This document shows, piece after piece, positions 10,005 through 18,206 of a DNA stretch of 64,000 bases. The notes below the pieces were generated by a model. That model saw nothing but the letters and a program-made list of their open reading frames with translations. It was not told the origin of the DNA and searched no databases. The position numbers and the translations under genes are program-made. The DNA comes from Thalassotalea insulae. GTDB lineage: Bacteria > Pseudomonadota > Gammaproteobacteria > Enterobacterales > Alteromonadaceae. Location: NCBI RefSeq assembly GCF_030161395.1, contig NZ_BSST01000001.1, positions 1,674,001-1,738,000 on the forward strand. The letters run 5' to 3'. Each line of letters starts with the position of its first letter. Within the stretch, counting starts at the first letter, position 1.

Positions 10005-10021
10005 TGTCAGTTTTTTTTACA
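10005..10021 (+). promoter_or_regulatory. Putative PrsR operator upstream of PEP-CTERM gene
   Basis: TGTCAG-N4-TTTTACA, 17 bp, starting 82 bp and ending 65 bp before the first base of the -24 element. The same 17-bp pattern with identical spacing stands before the other two PEP-CTERM genes (54006-54022 and, reversed, 43378-43394). It is an imperfect inverted repeat (TGTCA/TTACA) and is well placed for an upstream activator of a sigma-54 promoter. Assignment to PrsR is inference. Confidence 0.6.
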
Positions 10022-10085
10022 CCTGCTAAATAGCCCTTACAAAAAAATACACCCAAACAATTGAATTAAAAGAAGTTTTAAATCT

Positions 10086-10101
10086 TGGCACACTACATGC
10101 T
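10086..10101 (+). promoter_or_regulatory. Sigma-54 (-24/-12) promoter of PEP-CTERM gene
   Basis: TGGCAC-N5-ATGCT fits the sigma-54 consensus (TGGCAC-N5-TTGCW) with one mismatch and the exact GG-to-GC spacing. Transcription would start near 10112, leaving a leader of roughly 43 bases before the ATG at 10155. The locus encodes the sigma-54 activator PrsR. Confidence 0.72.
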
Positions 10102-10154
10102 TTTCCTTGTGCAAGAATTATTTATTTAAACATTTTAACAGCTAAGGAAAGAGC

Positions 10155-11144
10155 ATGAATTCAAAACTAAAAGTCTGCGCATCTATATTAGCAGCATCAA
10201 TTATTTCCAGCACAGCAACTGCTGGTGTAGTAACAGAGTGGAGCTATAGCAACCAAGCTGGTTTCTTAAACTGGGCTGGTACTCATGATTCATATGGCGA
10301 AAACAGCTGGACTGATGATGATGTTGCTGCAAGTGGTGACTCAACTGGTGGTGATGCTAATGTACTAGACACTAATTTTGACGGTGTAGTTGATGGTAAC
10401 GATGTATCTTTAGCAACAACGTTAGAGTGGGGTACTCCTGCATTTGATGGTAACGGTCAAAAAAGTAGCCTAGTTATCGACAGTCCTGTAAACGATAACT
10501 TAACAACTAACGATTGGGAATGGGCTCAAGGTACTAATGTAAACCACAATAACTACAAAATTAATGATGACGAGTTAACTAACGCAACATTATTAGATGG
10601 TTTAGCATTAACACCTGCGTCTTGGGAAGCTTTCGGTGATGACGAAAATGTGTTGCTTGATAATGCACCATATTTTGCTCCACAATTAGCATTTGGCATT
10701 AACTTCTACGAAACTGACAATAACGCCGCACAATGTCCGGACGGTTTTGCTAACGGTGAAGGTAGCAATGTTAATGGTTGTGGCGATATTTTCCAAGTAA
10801 CAGGTTTAGAGCACTTACAATTACCTATTGTTGTTGGTGATGATTTCTTAGAATTTACTGTACCATTTGTACTAATGGGCGCAGATCACCAACCTCTTGA
10901 AGGTTGGGGTGATACAGTTTACTTAGTAACAACTCGTATCTCTGGCTTAAAAACATTAGAATCTGATGAGTGTTTTAACGATAATGTAAGCACTTCATGT
11001 CCTTACGGTTTCGTTACCGTTGAAGAAGATGACAACGTACTTGCTGCAGAATTCAAAATCCGCACAGTTCCAGAGCCTTCTACTTTAGCTATCTTTGGTT
11101 TAGGTATCGTTGGATTCAGCTTATTACGTCGTAAGAAAGCATAA
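10155..11144 (+). CDS. PEP-CTERM sorting domain-containing protein, THxN-like
   Basis: A 329-aa secreted substrate of the exosortase. Residues 1-23 are a Sec signal peptide ending in ATA. The C-terminus has the tripartite sorting tail: VPEPS, a hydrophobic helix (TLAIFGLGIVGFSLL) and the basic end RRKKA. The body is rich in Asp and Asn. Residues 72-83 (DTNFDGVVDGND) read like a dockerin or EF-hand calcium loop, and NVNHNNYKI resembles the THxN motif of one PEP-CTERM family. Its RBS is AAGGAAAG just upstream. It has its own sigma-54 promoter and terminator, so it is a single-gene unit behind the exosortase. Function beyond surface or matrix location is unknown. Confidence 0.93.
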   Translation: MNSKLKVCASILAASIISSTATAGVVTEWSYSNQAGFLNWAGTHDSYGENSWTDDDVAASGDSTGGDANVLDTNFDGVVDGNDVSLATTLEWGTPAFDGNGQKSSLVIDSPVNDNLTTNDWEWAQGTNVNHNNYKINDDELTNATLLDGLALTPASWEAFGDDENVLLDNAPYFAPQLAFGINFYETDNNAAQCPDGFANGEGSNVNGCGDIFQVTGLEHLQLPIVVGDDFLEFTVPFVLMGADHQPLEGWGDTVYLVTTRISGLKTLESDECFNDNVSTSCPYGFVTVEEDDNVLAAEFKIRTVPEPSTLAIFGLGIVGFSLLRRKKA

Positions 11145-11164
11145 TAGAACAACGTCTTAAAATA

Positions 11165-11192
11165 AAAAAACCGACGTAAGTCGGTTTTTTTT
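11165..11192 (+). terminator. Rho-independent terminator after PEP-CTERM gene
   Basis: CCGAC (11171-11175), loop GTAA, GTCGG (11180-11184), followed by eight T and preceded by A6, which lengthens the stem. It separates the PEP-CTERM gene from the next glycosyltransferase gene. Confidence 0.9.
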
Positions 11193-11270
11193 ATTTAAAA
11201 ATTAAACACTTTTTCTATTTTTTCCTTATTATACCCAGTATAAAAATTTCTCAGGAAAACCGATTCAATA

Positions 11271-12392
11271 ATGAGCATTGTTTTTTTCAGTAGTTTATTA
11301 ACTCTTATCTATACCTTTATTGGTTACCCACTTTTTTTAAAGTTTGTAAAAAAAGACACTCTGCCATCAATATTAACTGATGAGCAATTACCACCAATTA
11401 CTGTGGTATTATGTGTCTATAATTCGGCTAGTTTATTAAAAAATAGAATTGAAAATATTCTGTCTTGTGACTACCCCAAAGACAAGCTCAATATTTTAAT
11501 TATTTCTGATGGTTCAACCGATGAGCCAGATAAAATAATAGCTCAGATAGATAACCCTGCCGTTAAGCTATTACATTACCCGGAAAACCAGGGAAAATCT
11601 TACGCGCTATCTTATGCGTTTAATAACATATCAACACCTTACTCAGCCTTTACAGATATTCGCCAAAGCTTTAATCGTGACGCATTAAAGCAACTTGCCA
11701 GCACGGTAACTATGAAGAATATTGGCGCCGCCAGTGGTAACCTGAAAATAATTACTCATGATGAGACGGACGAACAAGGCCTGTATTGGAAATACGAAAA
11801 AGCGATTCGAATTAAAGAAAGTGATTTAAATTCGTTACTCGGTGTCTCTGGAGCAATATATATGGCGAGAACTGAGTTATTACCTAATATACCTAGTGAT
11901 TCACTCTTAGATGATATGTACATTCCCCTGTCTATGGTGAAAAAAGGGTATAAAGTGAAGTTTTGTGAGCAAGCCATTGCTTACGATCGAGCGTCAACAA
12001 CCATTGGAGAAGAGTTCACCCGCAAGGTAAGAACACTAGCAGGCAACTACCAATTGGTTAAACAAATGCCTTGGCTACTTTCAATTAAAGATAACCCTTT
12101 ATTTTTTCAATTTTTATCACATAAAATTGCAAGGTTAGTAATGCCGTTTGCGCTAATTTTATTATTTATTTCTAGTTGTTTTATCACTACGCCTCTTCAA
12201 CCGGCAATTATAATAAGCCAGGGCTTATTTTACAGCTATTCACTGTTTGGCTACTTAGTCCGAAACCGTAATTTAAAACTCCCCTTAATGAGTACTTGTA
12301 TTAGCTTTTGCAGTCTAAACTTAGCCGCATTAATAGCATGCTGGAAGTACTTTACCACCGACGATATGACAACCCTATGGAAAAAACATTAA
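11271..12392 (+). CDS. Membrane glycosyltransferase, family 2
   Basis: A 373-aa GT2 enzyme with an N-terminal membrane segment (residues 1-25), a GT-A domain and three to four C-terminal hydrophobic segments (about 280-365). The nucleotide-sugar site is seen in TVVLCVYNSASLL and LIISDGSTDEP. The acceptor/base motif is DDMYIP near residue 216. The usual DxD is replaced by TDIRQ (Asp at about 126), and the QxxRW-like motif is degenerate (RKVRTLAGN). It therefore resembles processive-type membrane GT2 proteins but with altered metal and product motifs. It converges on the reverse-strand acyltransferase across a shared hairpin. It probably adds one sugar at the cytoplasmic face; donor unknown. 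Confidence 0.85.
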   Translation: MSIVFFSSLLTLIYTFIGYPLFLKFVKKDTLPSILTDEQLPPITVVLCVYNSASLLKNRIENILSCDYPKDKLNILIISDGSTDEPDKIIAQIDNPAVKLLHYPENQGKSYALSYAFNNISTPYSAFTDIRQSFNRDALKQLASTVTMKNIGAASGNLKIITHDETDEQGLYWKYEKAIRIKESDLNSLLGVSGAIYMARTELLPNIPSDSLLDDMYIPLSMVKKGYKVKFCEQAIAYDRASTTIGEEFTRKVRTLAGNYQLVKQMPWLLSIKDNPLFFQFLSHKIARLVMPFALILLFISSCFITTPLQPAIIISQGLFYSYSLFGYLVRNRNLKLPLMSTCISFCSLNLAALIACWKYFTTDDMTTLWKKH

Positions 12393-12416
12393 GTAGTAGC
12401 TTATGCGCTACTACTT
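12391..12416. terminator. Convergent hairpin between GT2 and acyltransferase genes
   Basis: A perfect 10-bp stem, AAGTAGTAGC (12391-12400) and GCTACTACTT (12407-12416), with a 6-nt loop. It overlaps the 3' ends of both converging genes. T-tracts on either side are short, so termination is likely but not certain. Confidence 0.6.
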
Positions 12417-14363
12417 TAATTTACGAATAGGATTTCCAACTTGAGCTAGATATTTTCTTGCCAAGATCTTAGCACCTTCTTCGTTCAAGTGGTCATCATC
12501 GCGATATAGAGGAATATTCTCAATTTGCATTGTACAGCGCTGTTGCTGACAAAATAATTCACTTGGCTTAATCACAATAGTTTGTGGATACAAAGATTGT
12601 ACATGACTAAATATATCCGAGATAAATCTATTATTCTGTAATGTAATCTCACAACTCAATGATTCATCATAGAGAATCTGCTTAATAGGGCATTTAGGAC
12701 TTTTGCCTGCTAAAGTTGGTGTATCTTCAAATAGGATAGGCGTAACACCTTGCTTAACAATATGGTCTATTGTATTAATAAGCTTCTGTTGAAAAAGAGT
12801 TTTTATCTCTTCAATATCGGTAACACGTGCTGTTTCATTAAAAATTCTGCGCGTATCGAACCCAGGCCACGATGCAGCTAATACAACATAAGCAAAACCT
12901 TGCTCTTCCATATGCTGTAATGCAACAGCATTACGTGCTTTACAGCGTTGTGCTTTATATAGATTTCCGCCCCAGTTAAGATCACCAACTGGCAGACACC
13001 TATCCATCGTATAGTCCTGTCCCCACAACCCAGCATCTTTTACAAGCTCTTGAACAAATGGTACTAAATGATTGGCATGAGAATCACCAAAAATAAAAAC
13101 ACCTTTATTCTCAGCTGTATGGTTACCGAATATGCAACTAGCATCAGGCTGCCTGTTATGTTCCCTAAATGCCGAATGGCAAGCTTTGCGAGAATCGCTT
13201 GAATGGGTATTTAATGCCTTCTCCATATTGACAATTTGCGGCTCAAATCGCTCTGGATAGCCTTGCTGAGATACTCCAACTAACGCAAAAGCTATCATTA
13301 ACATCGCCGGAACCGTATAAAACTTGATAGCAATAGGTAAAAACGCATTAATTCTGCTATGCCTTAATGGTTGCTCTATATATTGATAAGAAAGCATAGA
13401 TAACAGGTATGTAAATAGAATAGCACCAAGCTGCACGACTGCGGTTAATTCTATCGACATATAGCGCAGTAAAGTAAAAATAGGCCAATGCCAAAGATAG
13501 AGCGAATAAGAAATATTTCCGCTATAAACCATCGCTTTAGTCGATAAGAATTTGTTAATTACACCTCGCTGACTATAAATTAAAATTGCAGTACCAATAG
13601 TCGCGTACAGTGCATTGTAACCAGGGAATGACGAGTGCTCGTTTAAAAAAACTGCACTGGCTAAAATAAGCGTTACACCAATTATTGATAAAATGTGATG
13701 TACCGATGTTTTGACTTCAGGTAACTTATGCCAAAAAATAGCTAATGATGAACCAAGCAATAATTCAAAAAAGCGTGTCGGTAATAAATAATATGCTGCG
13801 CCAACCGTGACTTCAGTTCCCCACTGAGAAAAAATAGTTAAGGCAATAAATAAAATCACTGATAGCCAAGCAGTCACTTTTGGCCCTAACAAGCGAACGG
13901 AAAGAATCAGCATCACTGGCCAAACGAAATAATATTGTTCTTCCACCGCCAAGGACCAAGTATGCAATAATGGAGCTTCTTGCGAATTCCCATCAAAATA
14001 TCCACCATGATGAATCCACATAAAAAAGTTGCCCGCATATAAAACCACCCAGACAATACTCTGATAAAACGTAGCCAAATCTTGCGGCAACATGACGAAT
14101 GTGAAGGCAACAGCAGTGACAAAAATCACAAAAAATAACACAGGCATTAAACGCTTTATTCGTCGTGAAAGAAACCAGCCCATACTAAATGTATTTTCAA
14201 CGATTCTAGGGTAAATAATTGAAGTAATTAAAAAACCAGATATTACAAAAAAAACATCTACACCAACAAAACCACCTGAAAAAAGTGCTATACCTGCATG
14301 ATTCAAAATAACGGTAAATACTGCTATCGTTCTTAAGCCATCAATATCACTACGATAATTCAA
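12411..14363 (-). CDS. OafA-type acyltransferase with C-terminal SGNH domain
   Basis: A 650-aa protein. Residues 1-350 are an acyltransferase-3 membrane domain of about ten helices, beginning with YRSDIDGLRTIAV and the catalytic His in NHAG. Residues 390-650 are an SGNH domain with FGDSHANH (Ser nucleophile) and the C-terminal D-x-x-H in DDDHLNEEG. Such fusions carry acetyl groups across the inner membrane and place them on sugars, so this probably O-acetylates the polysaccharide. The start is TTG, supported by GAGG 7 nt upstream and by the family's usual N-terminus. It is the last gene of a three-gene reverse operon, 13 bp after the preceding gene. Confidence 0.92.
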   Translation of the reverse strand: MNYRSDIDGLRTIAVFTVILNHAGIALFSGGFVGVDVFFVISGFLITSIIYPRIVENTFSMGWFLSRRIKRLMPVLFFVIFVTAVAFTFVMLPQDLATFYQSIVWVVLYAGNFFMWIHHGGYFDGNSQEAPLLHTWSLAVEEQYYFVWPVMLILSVRLLGPKVTAWLSVILFIALTIFSQWGTEVTVGAAYYLLPTRFFELLLGSSLAIFWHKLPEVKTSVHHILSIIGVTLILASAVFLNEHSSFPGYNALYATIGTAILIYSQRGVINKFLSTKAMVYSGNISYSLYLWHWPIFTLLRYMSIELTAVVQLGAILFTYLLSMLSYQYIEQPLRHSRINAFLPIAIKFYTVPAMLMIAFALVGVSQQGYPERFEPQIVNMEKALNTHSSDSRKACHSAFREHNRQPDASCIFGNHTAENKGVFIFGDSHANHLVPFVQELVKDAGLWGQDYTMDRCLPVGDLNWGGNLYKAQRCKARNAVALQHMEEQGFAYVVLAASWPGFDTRRIFNETARVTDIEEIKTLFQQKLINTIDHIVKQGVTPILFEDTPTLAGKSPKCPIKQILYDESLSCEITLQNNRFISDIFSHVQSLYPQTIVIKPSELFCQQQRCTMQIENIPLYRDDDHLNEEGAKILARKYLAQVGNPIRKLK

Positions 14364-14376
14364 AACACATCCTCTA

Positions 14377-15906
14377 TTAATCTTGCTCTATTTGATTTAA
14401 AACTGACATTAACCATGGTAAATCGTCAGTGGTAGAATACTGCCAATTAAACTTTCTTGGAGGCTTACTGGTTAAACGTTCTAATTTTACATATTTATAT
14501 TTTTCATTAATGGCTACATGCTGTGCCTGACATAAATTGGAGATTTTTTTAAATACAGACAAGGTGTTAGTCTTTAGTCGCCCACCCTCAATTTTCTCAA
14601 CATATAAGCCTTTTCCCATCATAGATGCGACATCACAGGTATGTTGTCGGTCTGACCAAGCGTCGAGCTCCTCTTGCTTACTATTTTGCAATGACACTAA
14701 ATATTTAGGAATTATTTGCCCCTTAATTTTGCCTTTTGGAGCAATAAAAATTCCTTTTTCTGCGATAAAGTCTGCAAACGCAACTAATAACTGACGTGAC
14801 TTATCACTATTTGTTAGCCAGTAATAACGCCATAGATTATCCGCCAAAAGCGCCATCATCCAAGGTGAGCAGGTGGGGGACTCATCTCCCCAACCTTCAT
14901 GAGCATTAAATGTGTGCTGAGGACAATTACTTACCGGCCATTGATTCTCAGGTGTAAAAGTCATCGCAAGTAACGTATTAATTAATTCTTCAATTCTATC
15001 TTTAGCACTTTGCTTATTAGTTAATTCCCAATAACTTATCGCAACATTAAGCGCCGCAGCATGATGACGCTCAGTCCAAAAGCCGCGCCCCGTTGAATAG
15101 CCAGCATCCCATGAAAGCGATGCGTTATATAACCTTCCTAGAACGTCCAACGAAGATTCGCTGTAATTTAACAAGTGATGATAAACTAAAGACCGGCCCA
15201 TCAAATACTTAACATCTTCAGGTTTTGCCAGCTTGAAAAACCCCTCATCATCTATCTGGCTTTTATAAAAAGTCACAAAACGATCGGCATAGCGCTTCCA
15301 TTGATGGTTGTTAGTCGCAAGATACAATTGATAAAACGCCTGCGGCCTGTCGTAAAGCCACTGACTCGCTTTATTGCGAGGATAGTTGTTTTTTGTCAAT
15401 GCCTCTTCATCGGCCAGATAAGTTGCCGTTAAAGATTGAATACTACGGTACCATGTATCGTCAACATTTAAGTCATCTGTTAGCAACAAAGCTTTTCTTA
15501 GCCAAGAGCTATTCGGATAAATAATGCGACTATTTAATTTCTCACTTTTACTGGTTTCTGAAAGTAACTTTGTGCCTGTTTGCCATCTCAAAGTTAATAA
15601 CTTAGTAGAAGGTTTAGTTAACAGTTTGATGTTGAGAATTCTGACGTACTGATACTTTTGATTGGCAGAATTTGGCCATAGAAGTGTATAGCTCACCTCT
15701 GCTGGAATTCTTATATTGTTATCATAAATATTAATGTTACTCGAAATAGTAACAGTGTTTTGTGGTACCAGCAGTGAGAAACTGCCATCTAACTGCGGTA
15801 CAGTTAAAGCAATACTGCCTTGCTCCTGTGCACTGGCACTAGTAACAGCAACTAGAAAAAAAGCACACAAGAACATCACTCTCATAAACGCCATAAGAGC
15901 CACCAT
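14377..15906 (-). CDS. Secreted RIFT-barrel/toroid-like protein, possible polysaccharide lyase or hydrolase
   Basis: A 509-aa protein with a signal peptide (residues 1-26, ending SASA). I recognise no named family with certainty. It is clearly related to residues about 165-680 of the lipoprotein at 29986-33753: shared blocks are GFFKLAKPEDVKY...GRSL (222-240), GFWTERHHAA (275-284), CSPWMMALLADN (346-357) and PPRKFNW (near 486). The N-terminal beta region followed by a helical repeat resembles RIFT-barrel plus alpha/alpha-toroid glycan-active enzymes. The ATG overlaps the upstream stop as TAATG, implying translational coupling to the glycosyltransferase; an ATG at 15894 with GGTGG is an alternative start. 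Likely a periplasmic enzyme trimming or cutting the polymer. Confidence 0.65.
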   Translation of the reverse strand: MVALMAFMRVMFLCAFFLVAVTSASAQEQGSIALTVPQLDGSFSLLVPQNTVTISSNINIYDNNIRIPAEVSYTLLWPNSANQKYQYVRILNIKLLTKPSTKLLTLRWQTGTKLLSETSKSEKLNSRIIYPNSSWLRKALLLTDDLNVDDTWYRSIQSLTATYLADEEALTKNNYPRNKASQWLYDRPQAFYQLYLATNNHQWKRYADRFVTFYKSQIDDEGFFKLAKPEDVKYLMGRSLVYHHLLNYSESSLDVLGRLYNASLSWDAGYSTGRGFWTERHHAAALNVAISYWELTNKQSAKDRIEELINTLLAMTFTPENQWPVSNCPQHTFNAHEGWGDESPTCSPWMMALLADNLWRYYWLTNSDKSRQLLVAFADFIAEKGIFIAPKGKIKGQIIPKYLVSLQNSKQEELDAWSDRQHTCDVASMMGKGLYVEKIEGGRLKTNTLSVFKKISNLCQAQHVAINEKYKYVKLERLTSKPPRKFNWQYSTTDDLPWLMSVLNQIEQD

Positions 15907-16979
15907 TAATCGATATATAATTGATTATATTTATCAGCACATGCTGACAATGAAAACTGTCGCTCTATTTTTTGTCGACCAACGGCACCATATTGCTCGA
16001 TGACAGCTTTGTCATCCAATATTGTTTTAATCAAAGAAGCTAACGTTTCATCGTCATTATACTCAAACAACAAACCATTTCTTTGATGCTCAACCAATTT
16101 AGGATTACCGCCAACCTTAGTTGCTATTACTGGACAGTAATATGCCATCGCTTCAATTATTGCTAACGATAATCCCTCTGTTTCAGAAGTCACCACCATG
16201 ACATCAAAGCTATTGTATATCGTATTTCTATTAGCCACCATGCCATGAAAAACGATATTCGATGATCTCAGCTGCTCTTCACTAAATTGCTGTAATTCAT
16301 TTAAACATGGTCCATCACCAAAGAAATGGATCTCAATTGCCTTTTGTGTTTCCGGCGCTAATCGCGCTACTGCACGCAATAAACTTATTTGATTTTTTAA
16401 CGATACCATACGGCCAACAGAGCCTAAGCGTAAACCTGTGAACTGAGTTTTTTCTGGCTGAAACTCAGTTAAATTAACACCATTATCGATAACATGCTTA
16501 GTCATATTATGCCAACCATGAGAGCGTTCGAACACCTGTGCGCCTTCTTTTGAGACAAAACTCATTTGATCTACAAAATAACGGGCAATTTTATGTGTCC
16601 AACGCCAAGTGCTACCAGCTAATGGATCTGCACCATGGCGGGTATAAACAATTTTTTTACTTCGACAAAAAAGCAACACTGGTAATAAAAACTTTAATGG
16701 GTATGGCGAATGAAAATGTATGACATCAAAAATTTTAAGCGCCTTATATGCACTGCGCCATTTATTCAATTTGCCAGATTGGGTGTGAAAAACCTCAATT
16801 TCGCCGTTTTCGCATTCTTTTACTAATGGATCACTACTCTGACCAAATGATAAAATCGCAACATTAGCTCCTTTATTTCGCTGTACCTGACATAAGTCAA
16901 TGACAAAGCGCTCTGCTCCCCCTACTTCCAAGCTCGAGACAATGTGTAGAACTGCAGTTGAATTTTGATTACCGTCCAT
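15906..16979 (-). CDS. Glycosyltransferase family 4
   Basis: A 357-aa GT-B retaining glycosyltransferase. The N-terminal acceptor domain begins with VLHIVSSLEVGGAERFVIDL, typical of GT4. The C-terminal donor site is in SVGRMVSLKNQ near residue 190 and the conserved E-x7-E region is SETEGLSLAIIEAMAYYCPVI near 280. There is no membrane segment or signal, so it works at the cytoplasmic face on the lipid-linked intermediate. It is the first gene of the reverse operon 16979-12411, and its stop overlaps the next start by one base. It diverges from the FemAB-like gene across 123 bp. Donor and linkage cannot be told from sequence. Confidence 0.9.
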   Translation of the reverse strand: MDGNQNSTAVLHIVSSLEVGGAERFVIDLCQVQRNKGANVAILSFGQSSDPLVKECENGEIEVFHTQSGKLNKWRSAYKALKIFDVIHFHSPYPLKFLLPVLLFCRSKKIVYTRHGADPLAGSTWRWTHKIARYFVDQMSFVSKEGAQVFERSHGWHNMTKHVIDNGVNLTEFQPEKTQFTGLRLGSVGRMVSLKNQISLLRAVARLAPETQKAIEIHFFGDGPCLNELQQFSEEQLRSSNIVFHGMVANRNTIYNSFDVMVVTSETEGLSLAIIEAMAYYCPVIATKVGGNPKLVEHQRNGLLFEYNDDETLASLIKTILDDKAVIEQYGAVGRQKIERQFSLSACADKYNQLYID

Positions 16980-17102
16980 TGTTAATAATTAGTTTCTAAA
17001 TTTTGACAATTATGCGGTAACATAACGATGACTTCCAGCTTTATTAAAGTATAAACTCAAGAAAAATAGGCTGATTGGCTATCATAATTAACAAGAGTTC
17101 TA

Positions 17103-18158
17103 ATGAGCGTTATTTGTAAAAAAATTGAAAATACTGAGCAGTTAATCTCGCTAGAAAAACAGTGGGAAAATTTAAACAATCGCGCTAACCATGGTTGCAT
17201 TTTCACCTCTCCGCTATGGCTATTAACTTGGTACAAAACATATTGGCAAAACAATTGGCAACTGAACTGTTATGCCTTTTTTCATCAAGATAATTTAGTA
17301 GCATTGTTCCCTTTTTACTATCAGCGTAACAATAACTGGATTGAGCAAAATAATTTATTTTTACTCGGTCAGGGAGAGCCTGAAGCGATGGAAGTTGCCT
17401 CTGAGTATGTGGATCTATTAATTTTAAAACCATTTAAAGATGATGTTTTTAATTTATTTTTTGAACAAAAGTGGCAAACAAACCTTAATAGTTTTTTCAG
17501 CAGAGCAATTAAACCAGAAGCAAATATCACCAGCCTTATACAAGCAGATACGACAATCTTCAGTCAACAAAATGCAGGGACCCGCTACTATATAGCCACT
17601 AACAACTGGAACATAAAGACATTAAGCAAAAACAACGTCAATCGCTATAAACGTTCTCGTAACCAACTTGCAAAATTAAATGCCGAATTTTATTGGGTTT
17701 CCCCTAAACAACACACCAGTTACTGGCATAAGATGAAACAATTTCATCAAACTAGGTGGCAAAAGAAAAAATTGCCCGGGGCTTTTAGTAGCAAACAATT
17801 CGAAAGCTTTCATTTAACGTTGTTAGCACAGCGTGATAAAACGGCTATCAGTGCGTTATCTGTTAATGGCGAAGTTATCGCCATTCATTATTATTTACAG
17901 GATGAAAATACTTGTTATTTTTATCAAAGTGGCTGGAATGAGGAAAAATACAACAAATTATCTCCGGGTTTCGCCTTACATTTATGGTCAATCGAGCACT
18001 GCAACAAACAATACTACGATTTTATGATGGGGCCTGTGAATGATAGCTATAAGGGTAAATTTAAGTGTCAAGAATCCCCGATGTATAACTTGGCTATAAA
18101 TTTTTCACCCGTTAGAAATAAAGTCGCTAAAATTTTGCAGAAGATAGCGACTAACTAG
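17103..18158 (+). CDS. FemAB/CelD-like GNAT family acyltransferase
   Basis: A 351-aa cytoplasmic protein of the double-GNAT (FemAB/BcsL-like) type often found in polysaccharide and exosortase loci. An N-terminal lobe (residues 1-150) includes FTSPLWLLTWYKTYW, the usual start of the CelD-like domain. The C-terminal GNAT lobe (about 185-330) includes WHKMKQFHQTRWQKK and the beta strand/loop GEVIAIHYYLQDENTCYFYQSGW, followed by SPGFALHLWSIEHC. It probably transfers an acyl or aminoacyl group to a sugar or lipid-linked intermediate. RBS AAGAG lies 5 bp before the ATG. It heads the forward run of biosynthetic genes to 29849. The actual donor (acyl-CoA or aminoacyl-tRNA) is unknown. Confidence 0.8.
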   Translation: MSVICKKIENTEQLISLEKQWENLNNRANHGCIFTSPLWLLTWYKTYWQNNWQLNCYAFFHQDNLVALFPFYYQRNNNWIEQNNLFLLGQGEPEAMEVASEYVDLLILKPFKDDVFNLFFEQKWQTNLNSFFSRAIKPEANITSLIQADTTIFSQQNAGTRYYIATNNWNIKTLSKNNVNRYKRSRNQLAKLNAEFYWVSPKQHTSYWHKMKQFHQTRWQKKKLPGAFSSKQFESFHLTLLAQRDKTAISALSVNGEVIAIHYYLQDENTCYFYQSGWNEEKYNKLSPGFALHLWSIEHCNKQYYDFMMGPVNDSYKGKFKCQESPMYNLAINFSPVRNKVAKILQKIATN

Positions 18159-18206
18159 CATATAATGCCGAGCGTATCGTAGCCGTATATAAGGAATTTG
18201 CCATCA

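Noticed and set aside
17013..17023. TGCGGTAACAT upstream of the forward operon resembles the RfaH ops (JUMPstart) element GGCGGTAG.
   Set aside because: Two mismatches, including the critical G after TA; with only one such site in the window the match is too weak to call.
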